DNA of 64,000 nt from Pseudomonas botevensis (GTDB taxonomy: Bacteria > Pseudomonadota > Gammaproteobacteria > Pseudomonadales > Pseudomonadaceae), in assembly GCF_019145475.1 (NCBI RefSeq), contig NZ_JAHTKI010000013.1, forward strand, positions 79,997-143,996, given 5' to 3'. Made by a program: the position numbers and the translations under genes. Below, piece after piece: positions 8,404 to 20,025 of the stretch; the first letter of the stretch is position 1; every line of letters starts with the position of its first letter. Below the pieces are notes generated by a model. That model was given only the letters and a program-made list of their open reading frames with translations, was not told the DNA's origin and did not search any database.

Positions 8404-10206
8404 ATGCCGTTACGGACACCTGAAAACTGGCCCCACGGCGCGATCATGCTGGACGACGCCCACACGCAATTCGCGTTGTGGGCGCCGGATGCGTTTTACG
8501 TCAGTGTCGAACTGGAAAACGGCCAATCCCTGCCGATGCTGCCCCAGGCTGATGGCTGGTTCGTGATCAAGGCGCGCTGCCCCGCCGGCAGCCGCTACCG
8601 CTACAACATCGACGGCGAACTGGAAGTGCCGGACCCCGCCTCCCGCGCACAGGACGGTGACCTCGACCGCCACAGCGTGGTGGTCGACCCCCACGCCTAC
8701 ACCTGGCGCCACAGCGCCTGGCACGGTCGGCCATGGAGCGAGGCGGTCATCTACGAACTGCACGTCGGCGCGCTGGGTGGTTTTGCCGAGGTCGAACAGC
8801 ATCTGGCGCGGCTTGCCGGACTGGGCATCACCGCCATCGAACTGATGCCCCTCGCGCAATTCCCCGGCACACGCAACTGGGGCTACGACGGCGTCCTGCA
8901 CTACGCGCCGCAGGCCTCCTACGGCAGCCCCGAACAGCTCAAGCATTTGATCGATACCGCCCACGGCCATGGCCTGGCGGTGATTCTCGACGTCGTTTAC
9001 AACCACTTCGGCCCCGACGGCAATTACCTGCATCGCTACGCCAAGGGCTTTTTCCGCGAGGACAAACACACGCCGTGGGGCGCGGCCATCGACTTCCGCC
9101 GCCGCGAAGTGCGCGACTTCTTCATCGAAAACGCCCTGATGTGGCTGCTCGAATACCGTTTCGACGGCCTGCGCCTGGACGCCGTGCATGCCATCGACAG
9201 CGCGGACTTCCTGCCGGAGCTGGCGCAGCGTATCCGCCAGCAGATCGACCCGATGCGCCATGTCTGGCTGACCGTCGAGAACGAACACAACCAGGCCAGC
9301 CTGCTGGAAGAACACTACGACGCGCAGTGGAATGACGACGGCCATAATGCCCTGCATGTGCTGCTGACCGGTGAAACCGACGCCTATTACGCCGACTATG
9401 CCGAGCATCCGACCGAACAACTGGCCCGCTGCCTGAGCCAGGGTTTCGTGTTTCAGGGTCAGATCAACCGCCACGGCGAATCCCGCGGCGAGCCCAGCGA
9501 ACACCTGCCCTCGACCGCATTTGTGCTGTTCCTGCAGAACCACGACCAGATCGGCAACCGGGCTTTCGGCGAGCGCCTGCATCAGCTGGCCGATCCTCGG
9601 GCACTCGACGCGGCCACGGTGTTGCTGTTGCTGTCGCCGATGATTCCGCTGCTGTTCATGGGCGACGAATATGCCGCCGAGCAACCGTTCCTGTTTTTTA
9701 CCAGTCATCACGGTGAACTGGCGCAGTTGGTGCGCGAAGGCCGGCGCAACGAATTCGCCGCGTTCAGCGCCTTCAAGGATCCACACCAGCGCGAACGGAT
9801 TCCCGACCCGAACGCCGAGCAGACCTTTCACGCCGCGCAACCGTCGCTGATCGGCGAAGGCAGCGTGAAGCAGCGACAGACGCTGGCGCTGTATCGAAAA
9901 CTGCTGCAACTGCGCCACCGCCACATCATTCCCAACCTCTCCGGCACCCAGGCGCTGGGCGCGCAAGTGCTGGGTCATGGCGCGATCAGCGCGCGCTGGC
10001 GACTGGGCGATGGCAGCGAGCTGCGCATCGACCTGAACCTGGGCAACACGCCAGTGGTCAACCCTCCACGGGCCGACGCGGACTGGCTGTTGCGCCAACC
10101 GCCCGATGTCGAGCCGACGGATCAGGGCCTGCTCCCGCCGTATTGCGCGCTTGTCAGTCTCACGGCCGCAACCCCTTTGCACCTTCTGGATGGAGAGCGC
10201 CTATGA
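8404..10206 (+). CDS. treZ: Malto-oligosyltrehalose trehalohydrolase TreZ
   Basis: 600 residues, GH13. It releases trehalose from maltooligosyl-trehalose made by TreY. An N-terminal beta-sandwich (QFALWAPDAFYVSVELENG) precedes the (beta/alpha)8 barrel. The nucleophile Asp is in FDGLRLDAVHAI (about 256-258), the acid/base Glu in LTVENEHNQ (about 291), and the third acid in LQNHDQIGN (about 380). The segment GTRNWGYDGVLHYAPQASYG is typical of TreZ. The ribosome site GGGAGG precedes the ATG. The stop overlaps the malQ start by ATGA, so translation is coupled. Confidence 0.95.
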   Translation: MPLRTPENWPHGAIMLDDAHTQFALWAPDAFYVSVELENGQSLPMLPQADGWFVIKARCPAGSRYRYNIDGELEVPDPASRAQDGDLDRHSVVVDPHAYTWRHSAWHGRPWSEAVIYELHVGALGGFAEVEQHLARLAGLGITAIELMPLAQFPGTRNWGYDGVLHYAPQASYGSPEQLKHLIDTAHGHGLAVILDVVYNHFGPDGNYLHRYAKGFFREDKHTPWGAAIDFRRREVRDFFIENALMWLLEYRFDGLRLDAVHAIDSADFLPELAQRIRQQIDPMRHVWLTVENEHNQASLLEEHYDAQWNDDGHNALHVLLTGETDAYYADYAEHPTEQLARCLSQGFVFQGQINRHGESRGEPSEHLPSTAFVLFLQNHDQIGNRAFGERLHQLADPRALDAATVLLLLSPMIPLLFMGDEYAAEQPFLFFTSHHGELAQLVREGRRNEFAAFSAFKDPHQRERIPDPNAEQTFHAAQPSLIGEGSVKQRQTLALYRKLLQLRHRHIIPNLSGTQALGAQVLGHGAISARWRLGDGSELRIDLNLGNTPVVNPPRADADWLLRQPPDVEPTDQGLLPPYCALVSLTAATPLHLLDGERL

Positions 10207-12281
10207 GCGATGCGCAACTGGAAATACTGGCGAGCCGGGCCGGCCTCGCCGTCGACTGGATCGACGCCAACGGCCGCCCGCAGAAAGTCGCCCCGGCGGT
10301 GCTGCGCAATGTCCTCACCGCCCTCGGCCATCCGGCCGGTTCGGCGCAGGAAATCGACGCCAGCCTGCAACAATTGCAACAAGCCCAACTGGATCGCCAC
10401 CTGCCGCCCCTGTTGACCTGCGACGTCAACGTCGGCCTGGATCTGGCGCGCTATTTCGAGCCTGGCACGCCGTGCGAGATTCATCTGGAAGACGGTTCGC
10501 GCCTGAGCCTGAAACTCGACGACGCGGCCGTGTTGCCGGGACTGATTCCGGTGGGTTACCAGCACGTTCACATTGCCGATCAACAATTCACCCTGGCCGT
10601 GGCGCCCGAGCGCTGCTACAGCGTCGGTGACGCGGTCGACAGCCCGATCCCCCGCGCCTGGGGCCTGAGCGTGCAGCTCTACGGCCTGCGCCGCGCCGGT
10701 GACGGCGGTTTTGGCGACACCCAGGCCCTAGAGGAAATGGCCCGGGTCGCCGGCGAGCGCGGCGCCGATGCTCTGGCGATCAGCCCGCTGCACGCGATGT
10801 TCAGCGCCGACACCGGGCGCTACAGCCCCTACTCGCCCTCCAGCCGTCTGTTTCTCAATTCGCTGTACGCCGCGCCGGGCGCAATTCTTGGTGAGCGCGC
10901 CTTGCGCGATGCCATCGAATCCGCCGGTCTGGCCGAGACGTTCGGGCAACTGGAGGACTTGAGCCTGATCGACTGGCCGCGCGCCGCCGATGCCAAGCAA
11001 AAACTCCTGCAAGCGCTGTACGAAGGCTTTGTCAGCGGCGACCACCCGCTGCACCCGGACTTCGCCAGCTTCCGCCATGCCGGCGGCGAAGCCCTGGAAA
11101 ACCACTGCCGTTTCGAAGCGATTCAGGAAATGCGCGCGGTCCGTGGCGAAAACCTCGACTGGCGCGAATGGCCGGAACACTGGCACGACCCACGGGGCGC
11201 GGCACTCGGCGCCTTCGCCGAGGAATATGCCGAGCGCATCGGCTACTTCGCCTTTTGCCAATGGCTGATCCATCGCTGCCTGGAACGCGCGCAAACCGCC
11301 GCCCGCAGCGCCGGCATGGGCATCGGCCTGATCGCCGATCTGGCGGTCGGTGCCGACGGTGCCGGCAGTCAGGCCTGGAGCTTCCAGGATGAGTTGCTGG
11401 CCTCGCTGACCGTCGGCGCGCCGCCGGACATCCTCAACCGCTCCGGCCAGGGCTGGGGGATTTCTGCGTTTTCTCCGGAAGGTCTGGTGCGCAACGGCTT
11501 TCGCGCGTTCATCGACATGCTGCGCGCCAACTTCGCCCATGCCGGCGGCTTGCGCATCGACCATGTGATGGGCCTGCAACGGCTGTGGGTGATCCCCAAC
11601 GGCGCAATTCCGGCCGATGGCGCTTACCTGTATTACCCGGTGGACGACCTGCTGCGGCTGCTGACCCTCGAGTCCCACCGGCATCAGGCAATCGTGCTCG
11701 GCGAAGACCTCGGCACCGTGCCCGACGGCCTGCGGGAAAAACTGGTCGCCCGCGCCATGCTCGGCATGCGCGTGCTGTTGTTCGAACAAGACAATACTTA
11801 CTTCAAGCCGATTCTCGACTGGCCGGACAACGCCCTCGCCACCACCAGCACCCATGACCTGCCGACGCTCAATGGCTGGTGGCATGGCCGCGACATCGAC
11901 TGGAATGCGCGACTGGGGCTGATCGACGCCAATGGCGAAATCGAATGGCGGCGTCATCGCGAGCGTGAGCGCGACGGCCTGCGCGGTGCGCTGAGCCAGG
12001 ACCCGCAGAACTTTCGCGAGGAGTCCCACGAAGCCGACCAGGTGGTCGACGCCGCCGTGCGCTTCCTCGGCCATACCCGTGCGCCACTGGTACTGTTGCC
12101 GCTGGAGGATGCGCTGGGCCTCAACGAGCAGGCCAACCTCCCCGGCACCATCGACACCCACCCGAACTGGTCGCGACGTTTGCCCGGCACTGCCGAAACC
12201 CTGCTCGATGGCATCGACGCGGCGCGGCGTCTGGAATTGCTGGCCTGCGCGCGCCTTCAGGCTGCCGAGCGTGACCGATGA
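10203..12281 (+). CDS. malQ: 4-alpha-glucanotransferase MalQ (amylomaltase)
   Basis: 692 residues starting at the ATG that overlaps the treZ stop (ATGA). GH77 disproportionating enzyme that shuffles maltodextrin lengths, giving chains long enough for TreY or GlgE-linked enzymes. Barrel motifs: LRIDHVMGLQRLWVIP with nucleophile Asp at about 452, VLGEDLGTVPD with Glu at about 500, and STHDLPTLNGWW with Asp at about 552. An N-terminal domain of about 150 residues comes first, as in the long (E. coli-type) MalQ form. The end overlaps treY by another ATGA. Confidence 0.94.
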   Translation: MSDAQLEILASRAGLAVDWIDANGRPQKVAPAVLRNVLTALGHPAGSAQEIDASLQQLQQAQLDRHLPPLLTCDVNVGLDLARYFEPGTPCEIHLEDGSRLSLKLDDAAVLPGLIPVGYQHVHIADQQFTLAVAPERCYSVGDAVDSPIPRAWGLSVQLYGLRRAGDGGFGDTQALEEMARVAGERGADALAISPLHAMFSADTGRYSPYSPSSRLFLNSLYAAPGAILGERALRDAIESAGLAETFGQLEDLSLIDWPRAADAKQKLLQALYEGFVSGDHPLHPDFASFRHAGGEALENHCRFEAIQEMRAVRGENLDWREWPEHWHDPRGAALGAFAEEYAERIGYFAFCQWLIHRCLERAQTAARSAGMGIGLIADLAVGADGAGSQAWSFQDELLASLTVGAPPDILNRSGQGWGISAFSPEGLVRNGFRAFIDMLRANFAHAGGLRIDHVMGLQRLWVIPNGAIPADGAYLYYPVDDLLRLLTLESHRHQAIVLGEDLGTVPDGLREKLVARAMLGMRVLLFEQDNTYFKPILDWPDNALATTSTHDLPTLNGWWHGRDIDWNARLGLIDANGEIEWRRHRERERDGLRGALSQDPQNFREESHEADQVVDAAVRFLGHTRAPLVLLPLEDALGLNEQANLPGTIDTHPNWSRRLPGTAETLLDGIDAARRLELLACARLQAAERDR

Positions 12282-15070
12282 GTGAGCTGCTGATTACGCC
12301 GCTGCGCGCCACCCTGCGCCTGCAATTTCACAAGGGCTTCACCCTCGACCAAGCCGTGCCGCTGGTGCCGTACTTCGCCCGGCTCGGCATCAGCCATGTC
12401 TACGCTTCGCCATTGCTCGCCGCCCGCGCGGGCTCCATGCACGGCTACGATGTGGTCGACCCGACCCGGGTCAACCCGGAACTTGGCGGCGAACCGGCGT
12501 TGCGTCGATTAGTGGCGAGCCTGCGCGAACACGGCATGGGACTGATCGTCGACATCGTCTCCAATCACATGGCCGTCGGCGGCGGTGACAACCCGTGGTG
12601 GCTCGACTTGCTCGAATGGGGCCGGCTCAGTCCCTACGGCGAGTTTTTCGACATTCAATGGCACTCCCCCGACCCGCTGATGGAGGGCCAATTGCTCCTG
12701 CCGTTCCTCGGCAGCGACTACGGCGCCGCCTTGCAGGATGGCGCCCTGCCACTGTGCTTCAACGCCGAGGGCGGGACGTTCCACGTCGAGCATTACCAGC
12801 ATCACTTCCCGATCTGCCCCAGCGATTACGGCGAACTGCTCAGGCCTGACGACACCCTTTCAGGCGAAACGGCGGATCAACTCAAGGCCCTGGCCGAGCG
12901 TTTCAGCACCCTGAGCTACCAGACCGACGCCCATTCCCTGGCGGGTCCGCTCAAGGAAGAACTGGCACAACGGGCAAGCGACCCGCCGATCCTGCATGCC
13001 ATCCAGCGCAATCTGGCTCTCTACGATTCGAAGACCGAAGCCGGTTTCGCCCGTCTGCATCAACTGCTGGAACGCCAGAGTTACCGGGTGGCGAGCTGGC
13101 GCACCGCCGCCGACGACATCAACTGGCGGCGCTTCTTCGACGTCAATGAACTCGGTGGTTTGCGGGTCGAACGGCCCGCCGTGTTCGAAGCCACCCACGG
13201 CAAGATTTTCCAGTTGATCGGCGAAGGCCTGATCGACGGCCTGCGCATCGACCACATCGACGGCCTCGCCGACCCGCGCGGTTATTGCCGCAAGTTGCGT
13301 CGTCGTCTCGACGCGCTGGCGCCGGGGCGGCACTTGCCAATCTACGTTGAAAAAATCCTCGGCGAAGGCGAAACCCTGCACGCCGACTGGGCAGTGGATG
13401 GCAGCACCGGTTACGAATTCATGAATCAGTTGGCGTTGCTGCAACATGACCCGGCGGGCGAAGCGGTGCTGGGAGAGCTGTGGCAACGTCTCGCCGAGCG
13501 CCCCGCCGCGTTTGCCGAAGAAGCCCGGCTGGCACGCCAGCAGATTCTCAACGGCTCGCTCGCCAGCGATTGCGAAAGCGTCGCCCAGGCATTGTTACAA
13601 GTGGCGCGGGACGACCTGATGACCCGCGACCTGACCCTCGGCGCGATCCGTCGGGCGCTGCAGGCGCTGATCGTGCACTTCCCGGTGTATCGCACCTACA
13701 TCAGCGCCATGGGCCGCTCGACCCAGGACGAGGTGTTTTTCCAACGGGCGATGGACGGTGCGCGGCAGAGTCTCGGCGAAGGCGACTGGCCGGTGCTCGA
13801 CTGTGTGGCCGGCTGGCTCGGCGGCCATCCGTGGCGCCGCAAGCCGCGCGGGCGCTCGCGCAAGCTGCTCAAACATGCCTGCGTGCGCTTCCAGCAACTG
13901 ACCTCGCCGGCCGCCGCCAAAGCCGTGGAAGACACCGCGCTGTACCGCTCGGCGGTGCTGCTGTCACGCAACGACGTCGGCTACAACACCGAACAGTTCA
14001 GCGCGCCGGTCAGTGATTTCCATGAGGTTTGCCAGCAACGCCTGACGAGCTTCCCCGACAACCTGCTGACCACCGCCACCCACGACCACAAACGCGGCGA
14101 AGACACCCGCGCGCGCCTCGCCGTGCTGAGCGAACGCAGCACCTGGTACGTCGAGCAGATCGGCTTGTGGCACGTCCTCGCCAGGCCCCTGCGTGAGGAC
14201 GATCAGGCGCCGTCCTTCGGCGATGAGTTGATTCTGTTCCAGGCGCTGCTCGGCAGTTGGCCGCTGCACTTGCGCGATGACGATCAGGACGGCTTCGCCG
14301 AGTACGCCCGGCGAATCTGGCAATGGCAGCAAAAGGCGCTGCGCGAGGCCAAATTGCAAAGCAGCTGGAGCGCGCCGAACGAGGCTTATGAACAAGCGGT
14401 GCAGGCCTTCACCGAACGTCTGCTGCTCAGCCGCGAAGGAGCCCTGCTGCGCGGCAAACTGGCCGAGGCGGTCAACAGCATCGCAGCGGCCGGGGCACTC
14501 AACGGTCTGGCGCAAACCTTGCTGCGCATGACCGTACCGGGCATTCCCGATCTGTATCAGGGCAACGAGTTCTGGGATTTCAGTCTGGTCGATCCGGACA
14601 ACCGCCGGCCGGTGGATTACCCCGCTCGGGAACAGGCCTTGCGCGCTGTCGCTCCGCTGCCGGAACTGCTGGCGAACTGGCGCGACGGGCGCATCAAACA
14701 GGCGTTGATCGCGCAGGTGCTGAACCTGCGCGCCGAACACACGGAGTTGTTTCGCCGAGGCTCGTACCAGGCCCTCGAGGTGCTGGGCAGCCAGGCGCAC
14801 AACGTGCTCGCGTTTACCCGCGAGCACGGGGAGCAACGGGTCATCGTGATTGTGCCGATCCGTTGCGCGACGTTGCTGGAAAACGGTGCCGTACCTCAGG
14901 TGGATGCGCTGCGTTGGGGCGATACGCGGGTGGTTCTACCGTTCGCCGCTTGCGACGCAAATCTGAAGGGACTTTTTTCCAGCCGCGCAGTCACAAAAAA
15001 CAGGGAGCTGGAAGTCAGCGCCGCGCTGGGGGATTTCCCGGTCAATCTGTTTATCTTGCAAGAGCATTGA
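12278..15070 (+). CDS. treY: Malto-oligosyltrehalose synthase TreY
   Basis: 930 residues, GH13. It isomerises the reducing-end alpha-1,4 link of maltodextrin to the alpha,alpha-1,1 link, giving the TreZ substrate. Motifs: GSMHGYDVVDPTRVNPELGG and DIVSNHMA in the N-terminal barrel, IDGLRIDHIDGLADPRGY with nucleophile Asp near 324, YVEKILGEGE with acid/base Glu near 357, and TTATHDHKRGEDTRARLA near 600. The C-terminal PGIPDLYQGNEFWDFSLVDPDNRRPVDY segment is a TreY hallmark. It starts within the malQ stop (ATGA). TreY and TreZ together form the glucan-to-trehalose branch of this region. Confidence 0.96.
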   Translation: MSELLITPLRATLRLQFHKGFTLDQAVPLVPYFARLGISHVYASPLLAARAGSMHGYDVVDPTRVNPELGGEPALRRLVASLREHGMGLIVDIVSNHMAVGGGDNPWWLDLLEWGRLSPYGEFFDIQWHSPDPLMEGQLLLPFLGSDYGAALQDGALPLCFNAEGGTFHVEHYQHHFPICPSDYGELLRPDDTLSGETADQLKALAERFSTLSYQTDAHSLAGPLKEELAQRASDPPILHAIQRNLALYDSKTEAGFARLHQLLERQSYRVASWRTAADDINWRRFFDVNELGGLRVERPAVFEATHGKIFQLIGEGLIDGLRIDHIDGLADPRGYCRKLRRRLDALAPGRHLPIYVEKILGEGETLHADWAVDGSTGYEFMNQLALLQHDPAGEAVLGELWQRLAERPAAFAEEARLARQQILNGSLASDCESVAQALLQVARDDLMTRDLTLGAIRRALQALIVHFPVYRTYISAMGRSTQDEVFFQRAMDGARQSLGEGDWPVLDCVAGWLGGHPWRRKPRGRSRKLLKHACVRFQQLTSPAAAKAVEDTALYRSAVLLSRNDVGYNTEQFSAPVSDFHEVCQQRLTSFPDNLLTTATHDHKRGEDTRARLAVLSERSTWYVEQIGLWHVLARPLREDDQAPSFGDELILFQALLGSWPLHLRDDDQDGFAEYARRIWQWQQKALREAKLQSSWSAPNEAYEQAVQAFTERLLLSREGALLRGKLAEAVNSIAAAGALNGLAQTLLRMTVPGIPDLYQGNEFWDFSLVDPDNRRPVDYPAREQALRAVAPLPELLANWRDGRIKQALIAQVLNLRAEHTELFRRGSYQALEVLGSQAHNVLAFTREHGEQRVIVIVPIRCATLLENGAVPQVDALRWGDTRVVLPFAACDANLKGLFSSRAVTKNRELEVSAALGDFPVNLFILQEH

Positions 15071-15091
15071 GTTCAGTTCAGGAGCATTGCG

Positions 15092-15409
15092 ATGAGTACC
15101 GACGATAAACGCATCCGCGAATTCGCCTATCAGATCTGGGAATCCGAAGGTAAACCCGAAGGTCACGAAGCCCGCCACTGGGAGATGGCGCGCAAACTGG
15201 CCGAAGCTGAAGCGCTGGCCCCAAAGAAACCGCCGAAGGCTGCGGGCAGCAAGACGGCGAACGGCAAGGCCAGCGAGCCCAAGGCCGCCGCCGCAAAACC
15301 CAAGGCGACGACGAAGGCCAAGCCAGCCAGCGCCGCCAAAGTGCTGCCCCCGGGCGAGAAAGCCGCCGAGAAAAAGCCCCGCGCGCCACGCAAGCCGCCG
15401 GCGGTCTGA
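15092..15409 (+). CDS. DUF2934 protein with Lys/Ala/Pro-rich tail
   Basis: 105 residues. The N-terminal half (residues 1-45, RIREFAYQIWESEGKPEGHE..HW) is the DUF2934 domain. The remaining 60 residues are a highly basic KPPKAAGSKTANGKAS-type tail like histone H1 or AlgP proteins, probably disordered and able to bind nucleic acid or anionic glucan. A ribosome site (CAGGAG) lies 21 bases after treY. A DUF2934 gene in this position is a familiar part of Pseudomonas trehalose/glycogen operons. No function is established. Confidence 0.88.
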   Translation: MSTDDKRIREFAYQIWESEGKPEGHEARHWEMARKLAEAEALAPKKPPKAAGSKTANGKASEPKAAAAKPKATTKAKPASAAKVLPPGEKAAEKKPRAPRKPPAV

Positions 15410-15514
15410 CGCTTCTCCTCTCTTTGAATTGAATCAAACGTGTGGCGGGTTTACCCGCCACCAGGACTCGCTCGCCCTCGGAAAACAGACCCAAACGATT
15501 TTGCAGGAGCAATC

Positions 15515-17674
<2,160 letters not shown>

Positions 17675-17675
17675 C

Positions 17676-18674
17676 ATGGATCTGCACGAATATCTGCGCG
17701 AGCGCCCGCCGGACTTTGCCGACACTGAAGCCCTTGGGCGCGGTCTGCGGGAAATGGTCGAGGCCGGCCTCGATCAACTGCCGCTGCCCGGCAGTGGTCA
17801 TACTCTGGAACGTTTTCAGCGCCTGGCCGAGGTCGGCGGCCATGACTTGGGGTTGTGCAAACTCTACGAGGGCCACACCGACGCGCTGGCGATCATCCAG
17901 CAGCTCGGCGGCTCGCCGACACCCGGCAGCACCTGGGGGATGTGGGCGGCAGAACCGCCGCAAGCACGGGTCAAGGTCAGCCCGAGCGGGCACATGGTCA
18001 TACTGAACGGGCGCAAGGCCTGGTGCTCCGGCGCCGCCGTGCTCAGCCATGCGCTGCTGACAGCCTGGGATGAAGAAGGACGCCAGCAACTGGTGGCCGT
18101 GGCCCTCGATCAACCCGGCGTGCGCATCACCGATCAGGGCTGGCAAGCCGTCGGCATGGTTGCCACCGGCAGCATCGAGGTGCTGTTCGACGGCGCCGAG
18201 GGCCAGGCCATCGGCAACCCCGGCGATTACCTGCTCCGGCCAGGGTTCTGGCAAGGCGCAATCGGCATCGCCGCCTGCTGGTACGGCGCCGCGCAGCAGA
18301 TCGCCGAACGCCTGCGCCGACACGGCGGGCAACGCGAAGAACCCCACGCCCTCGCCCATCTCGGCGCCGTCGACAGTGCCTTGCAGGCGGCGGCCGCCGT
18401 GCTGCGCTTCAGCGCCCTGCACATCGATACCCATCCCGAGGCCGATGCCGAGCTGCTGGCCCGCCGTGCGCGGGCGGTGGTCGAGCAGGCTGCCGAGCAG
18501 GTCATGCGTGACGTCGGCCGCGCCCTCGGGGCCGGGCCGTTCTGCCAGGATCGTCACTTCGCCCGCCTGAGCGCCGATCTGCCGGTGTTCCTGCGGCAAA
18601 GCCACGCCGAGCGCGATCTCGCCGTCCTCGGCCAATTGATTGCCGGCCAGCCCGGCGAGACATGGACGTTATGA
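17676..18674 (+). CDS. Acyl-CoA dehydrogenase-like protein of glycan operon
   Basis: 332 residues from ATG 17676, one base after the glgX stop. The middle and end fit the acyl-CoA dehydrogenase fold: GHDLGLCKLYEGHTDALAII, a beta-domain with WGMWAAEPPQARVKV and LNGRKAWCSGAAVLSHALLTA, then C-terminal helices (GIAACWYGAAQQIAERLR; ALQAAAAVLRFSALHID). It is shorter than typical members (about 380) and its catalytic base cannot be assigned by eye, so chemistry is open. The last bases overlap the PIG-L gene (ATGA). ACAD, PIG-L and NodS-like genes form a tight cassette here; a role in processing an acylated or amino-sugar compound is inference only. Confidence 0.8.
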   Translation: MDLHEYLRERPPDFADTEALGRGLREMVEAGLDQLPLPGSGHTLERFQRLAEVGGHDLGLCKLYEGHTDALAIIQQLGGSPTPGSTWGMWAAEPPQARVKVSPSGHMVILNGRKAWCSGAAVLSHALLTAWDEEGRQQLVAVALDQPGVRITDQGWQAVGMVATGSIEVLFDGAEGQAIGNPGDYLLRPGFWQGAIGIAACWYGAAQQIAERLRRHGGQREEPHALAHLGAVDSALQAAAAVLRFSALHIDTHPEADAELLARRARAVVEQAAEQVMRDVGRALGAGPFCQDRHFARLSADLPVFLRQSHAERDLAVLGQLIAGQPGETWTL

Positions 18675-19429
18675 AAACCAATCCGATCGTCGGTCAGGGT
18701 ACGACCCTGCACCAGTGGCAAGGCTCGCGGCATCTGGCGGAACTGGACAGCATCGACATTCTCAGCCTGGTGCCGCCGGGGTGTCGCGCGGTCATCATCG
18801 CACCGCACCCGGACGACGAAGTGCTGGGTTGCGGCGGCCTGCTGCAACTGCTCGCCGCCGCCGGGCGTTCGCTGCAACTGATTTCAGTCACCGATGGCAG
18901 CGCCAGCCATCCCGGTTCCGACCGCTGGCCGGTGGAGCGCCTGAGCGTGGTTCGCCCACAGGAATCGGCCGAAGCCCTGCGCCGCCTCGGCCTGCCGATG
19001 CACCGTTTGCAATGGCTGCGCGGCGGCTTCGATGACACTCGGGTGGCGGCTCAGGAGGGGCAACTGCGCGACTTCATCGAGCGCTACCTGCGGCCGACCG
19101 ACGTGATTTTCACCACCTGGAGCGAGGACGGTCATTGCGACCATGAAGCCTGCGGCCGGGCCAGTGCAGAAGCGGCCCGGCGCGTCGGTGCGCGCTGCCA
19201 TGAACTGCCGGTCTGGACCTGGCATTGGGCAACCCCCGAAGACGCGTTCGTGCCCTGGCAACGGGCGCGCAAGATTGCCCTGACGCCGGCGCAGGTCGCC
19301 CGCAAGCGCCACGCCGTGCACGCCTTCGCCAGCCAGTTGGAGGGCGACCCCGAGGCGGGCCTGGGGCCGGTGCTGGCGCCCTATGTGCTGGATCGCCTGC
19401 TGCAACCGTTCGAAGTGGTGTTTCTGTGA
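18671..19429 (+). CDS. PIG-L family N-deacetylase (full catalytic set)
   Basis: 252 residues from ATG 18671, which overlaps the previous stop (ATGA); an ATG three codons earlier is possible. PIG-L/LmbE enzymes are zinc-dependent deacetylases of N-acetyl-amino sugars (GlcNAc-PI, mycothiol and bacillithiol precursors). The first motif APHPDDEVLGCGG gives zinc ligands His46 and Asp49 and general base Asp48. The second motif DGHCDHEACG gives His155, Asp157 and zinc ligand His158. All expected residues are present, so it should be active. The cytoplasmic substrate is unknown. The gene ends in GTGA shared with the methyltransferase start. It has a close paralogue at 20297-21055. Confidence 0.92.
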   Translation: MKTNPIVGQGTTLHQWQGSRHLAELDSIDILSLVPPGCRAVIIAPHPDDEVLGCGGLLQLLAAAGRSLQLISVTDGSASHPGSDRWPVERLSVVRPQESAEALRRLGLPMHRLQWLRGGFDDTRVAAQEGQLRDFIERYLRPTDVIFTTWSEDGHCDHEACGRASAEAARRVGARCHELPVWTWHWATPEDAFVPWQRARKIALTPAQVARKRHAVHAFASQLEGDPEAGLGPVLAPYVLDRLLQPFEVVFL

Positions 19430-20025
19430 GTGTCGAGGATCGCTATTTCGACGGTCTGTACGCCGGCAGCGATGATCCGTGGGCGTTTCGTCAGCGCTGG
19501 TACGAGCAGCGCAAACGCGCCATCACCCTCGCCGCCCTGCCACGCCCGCGTTATCGGTCGATCTTCGAACCCGGTTGCGCCAACGGTGAGCTGAGCGGCG
19601 AACTGGCGCAGCGTTGCGATCGCCTGTTGTGCTGCGACACCGCGACCGCTGCCGTGCAACTGGCGCAAATCCGCTTGAGCCTGTTCGACCATGCGCACGT
19701 GGAGCAAAGGCGCCTGCCTGCGGAGTGGCCGGAGGAAAAATTCGACCTGATCGTATTTAGCGAAATCGGCTACTACCTCGATAGCGCGGATCTGACAGCC
19801 GCGATCCAGCACATCGCCGACTCGCTCACGGCTGACGGTCAATTGCTGGCCTGCCACTGGCGACCGCCGATCGACGGCTGCCCGTTGAATGCCCGCCAGG
19901 TTCACGACCGGATCCACGAAACCCTGGGGTTGCCGCGGCTGGTGTTGCATCAGGAGGCGGATTTCATTCTGGAAATCTGGAGCCGCGAGCCACGGTCGGT
20001 GGCGGCGCTGGAAGGTTTGCGCTGA
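19426..20025 (+). CDS. NodS-type SAM-dependent methyltransferase
   Basis: 199 residues from GTG 19426, overlapping the PIG-L stop (GTGA). The N-terminus (VEDRYFDGLYAGSDDPWAFRQ) and the SAM site FEPGCANGELSGELAQRCDR (about 45-64) match NodS-like methyltransferases; KFDLIVFSEIGYYLDSADL follows as motif II/post-II. NodS N-methylates the free amine of a deacetylated chitooligosaccharide in rhizobial Nod-factor synthesis. Here the gene follows directly on a PIG-L deacetylase, so deacetylation followed by N-methylation of an amino sugar is an attractive but untested reading. No NodA/NodC-like gene is present. Confidence 0.87.
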   Translation: MSVEDRYFDGLYAGSDDPWAFRQRWYEQRKRAITLAALPRPRYRSIFEPGCANGELSGELAQRCDRLLCCDTATAAVQLAQIRLSLFDHAHVEQRRLPAEWPEEKFDLIVFSEIGYYLDSADLTAAIQHIADSLTADGQLLACHWRPPIDGCPLNARQVHDRIHETLGLPRLVLHQEADFILEIWSREPRSVAALEGLR

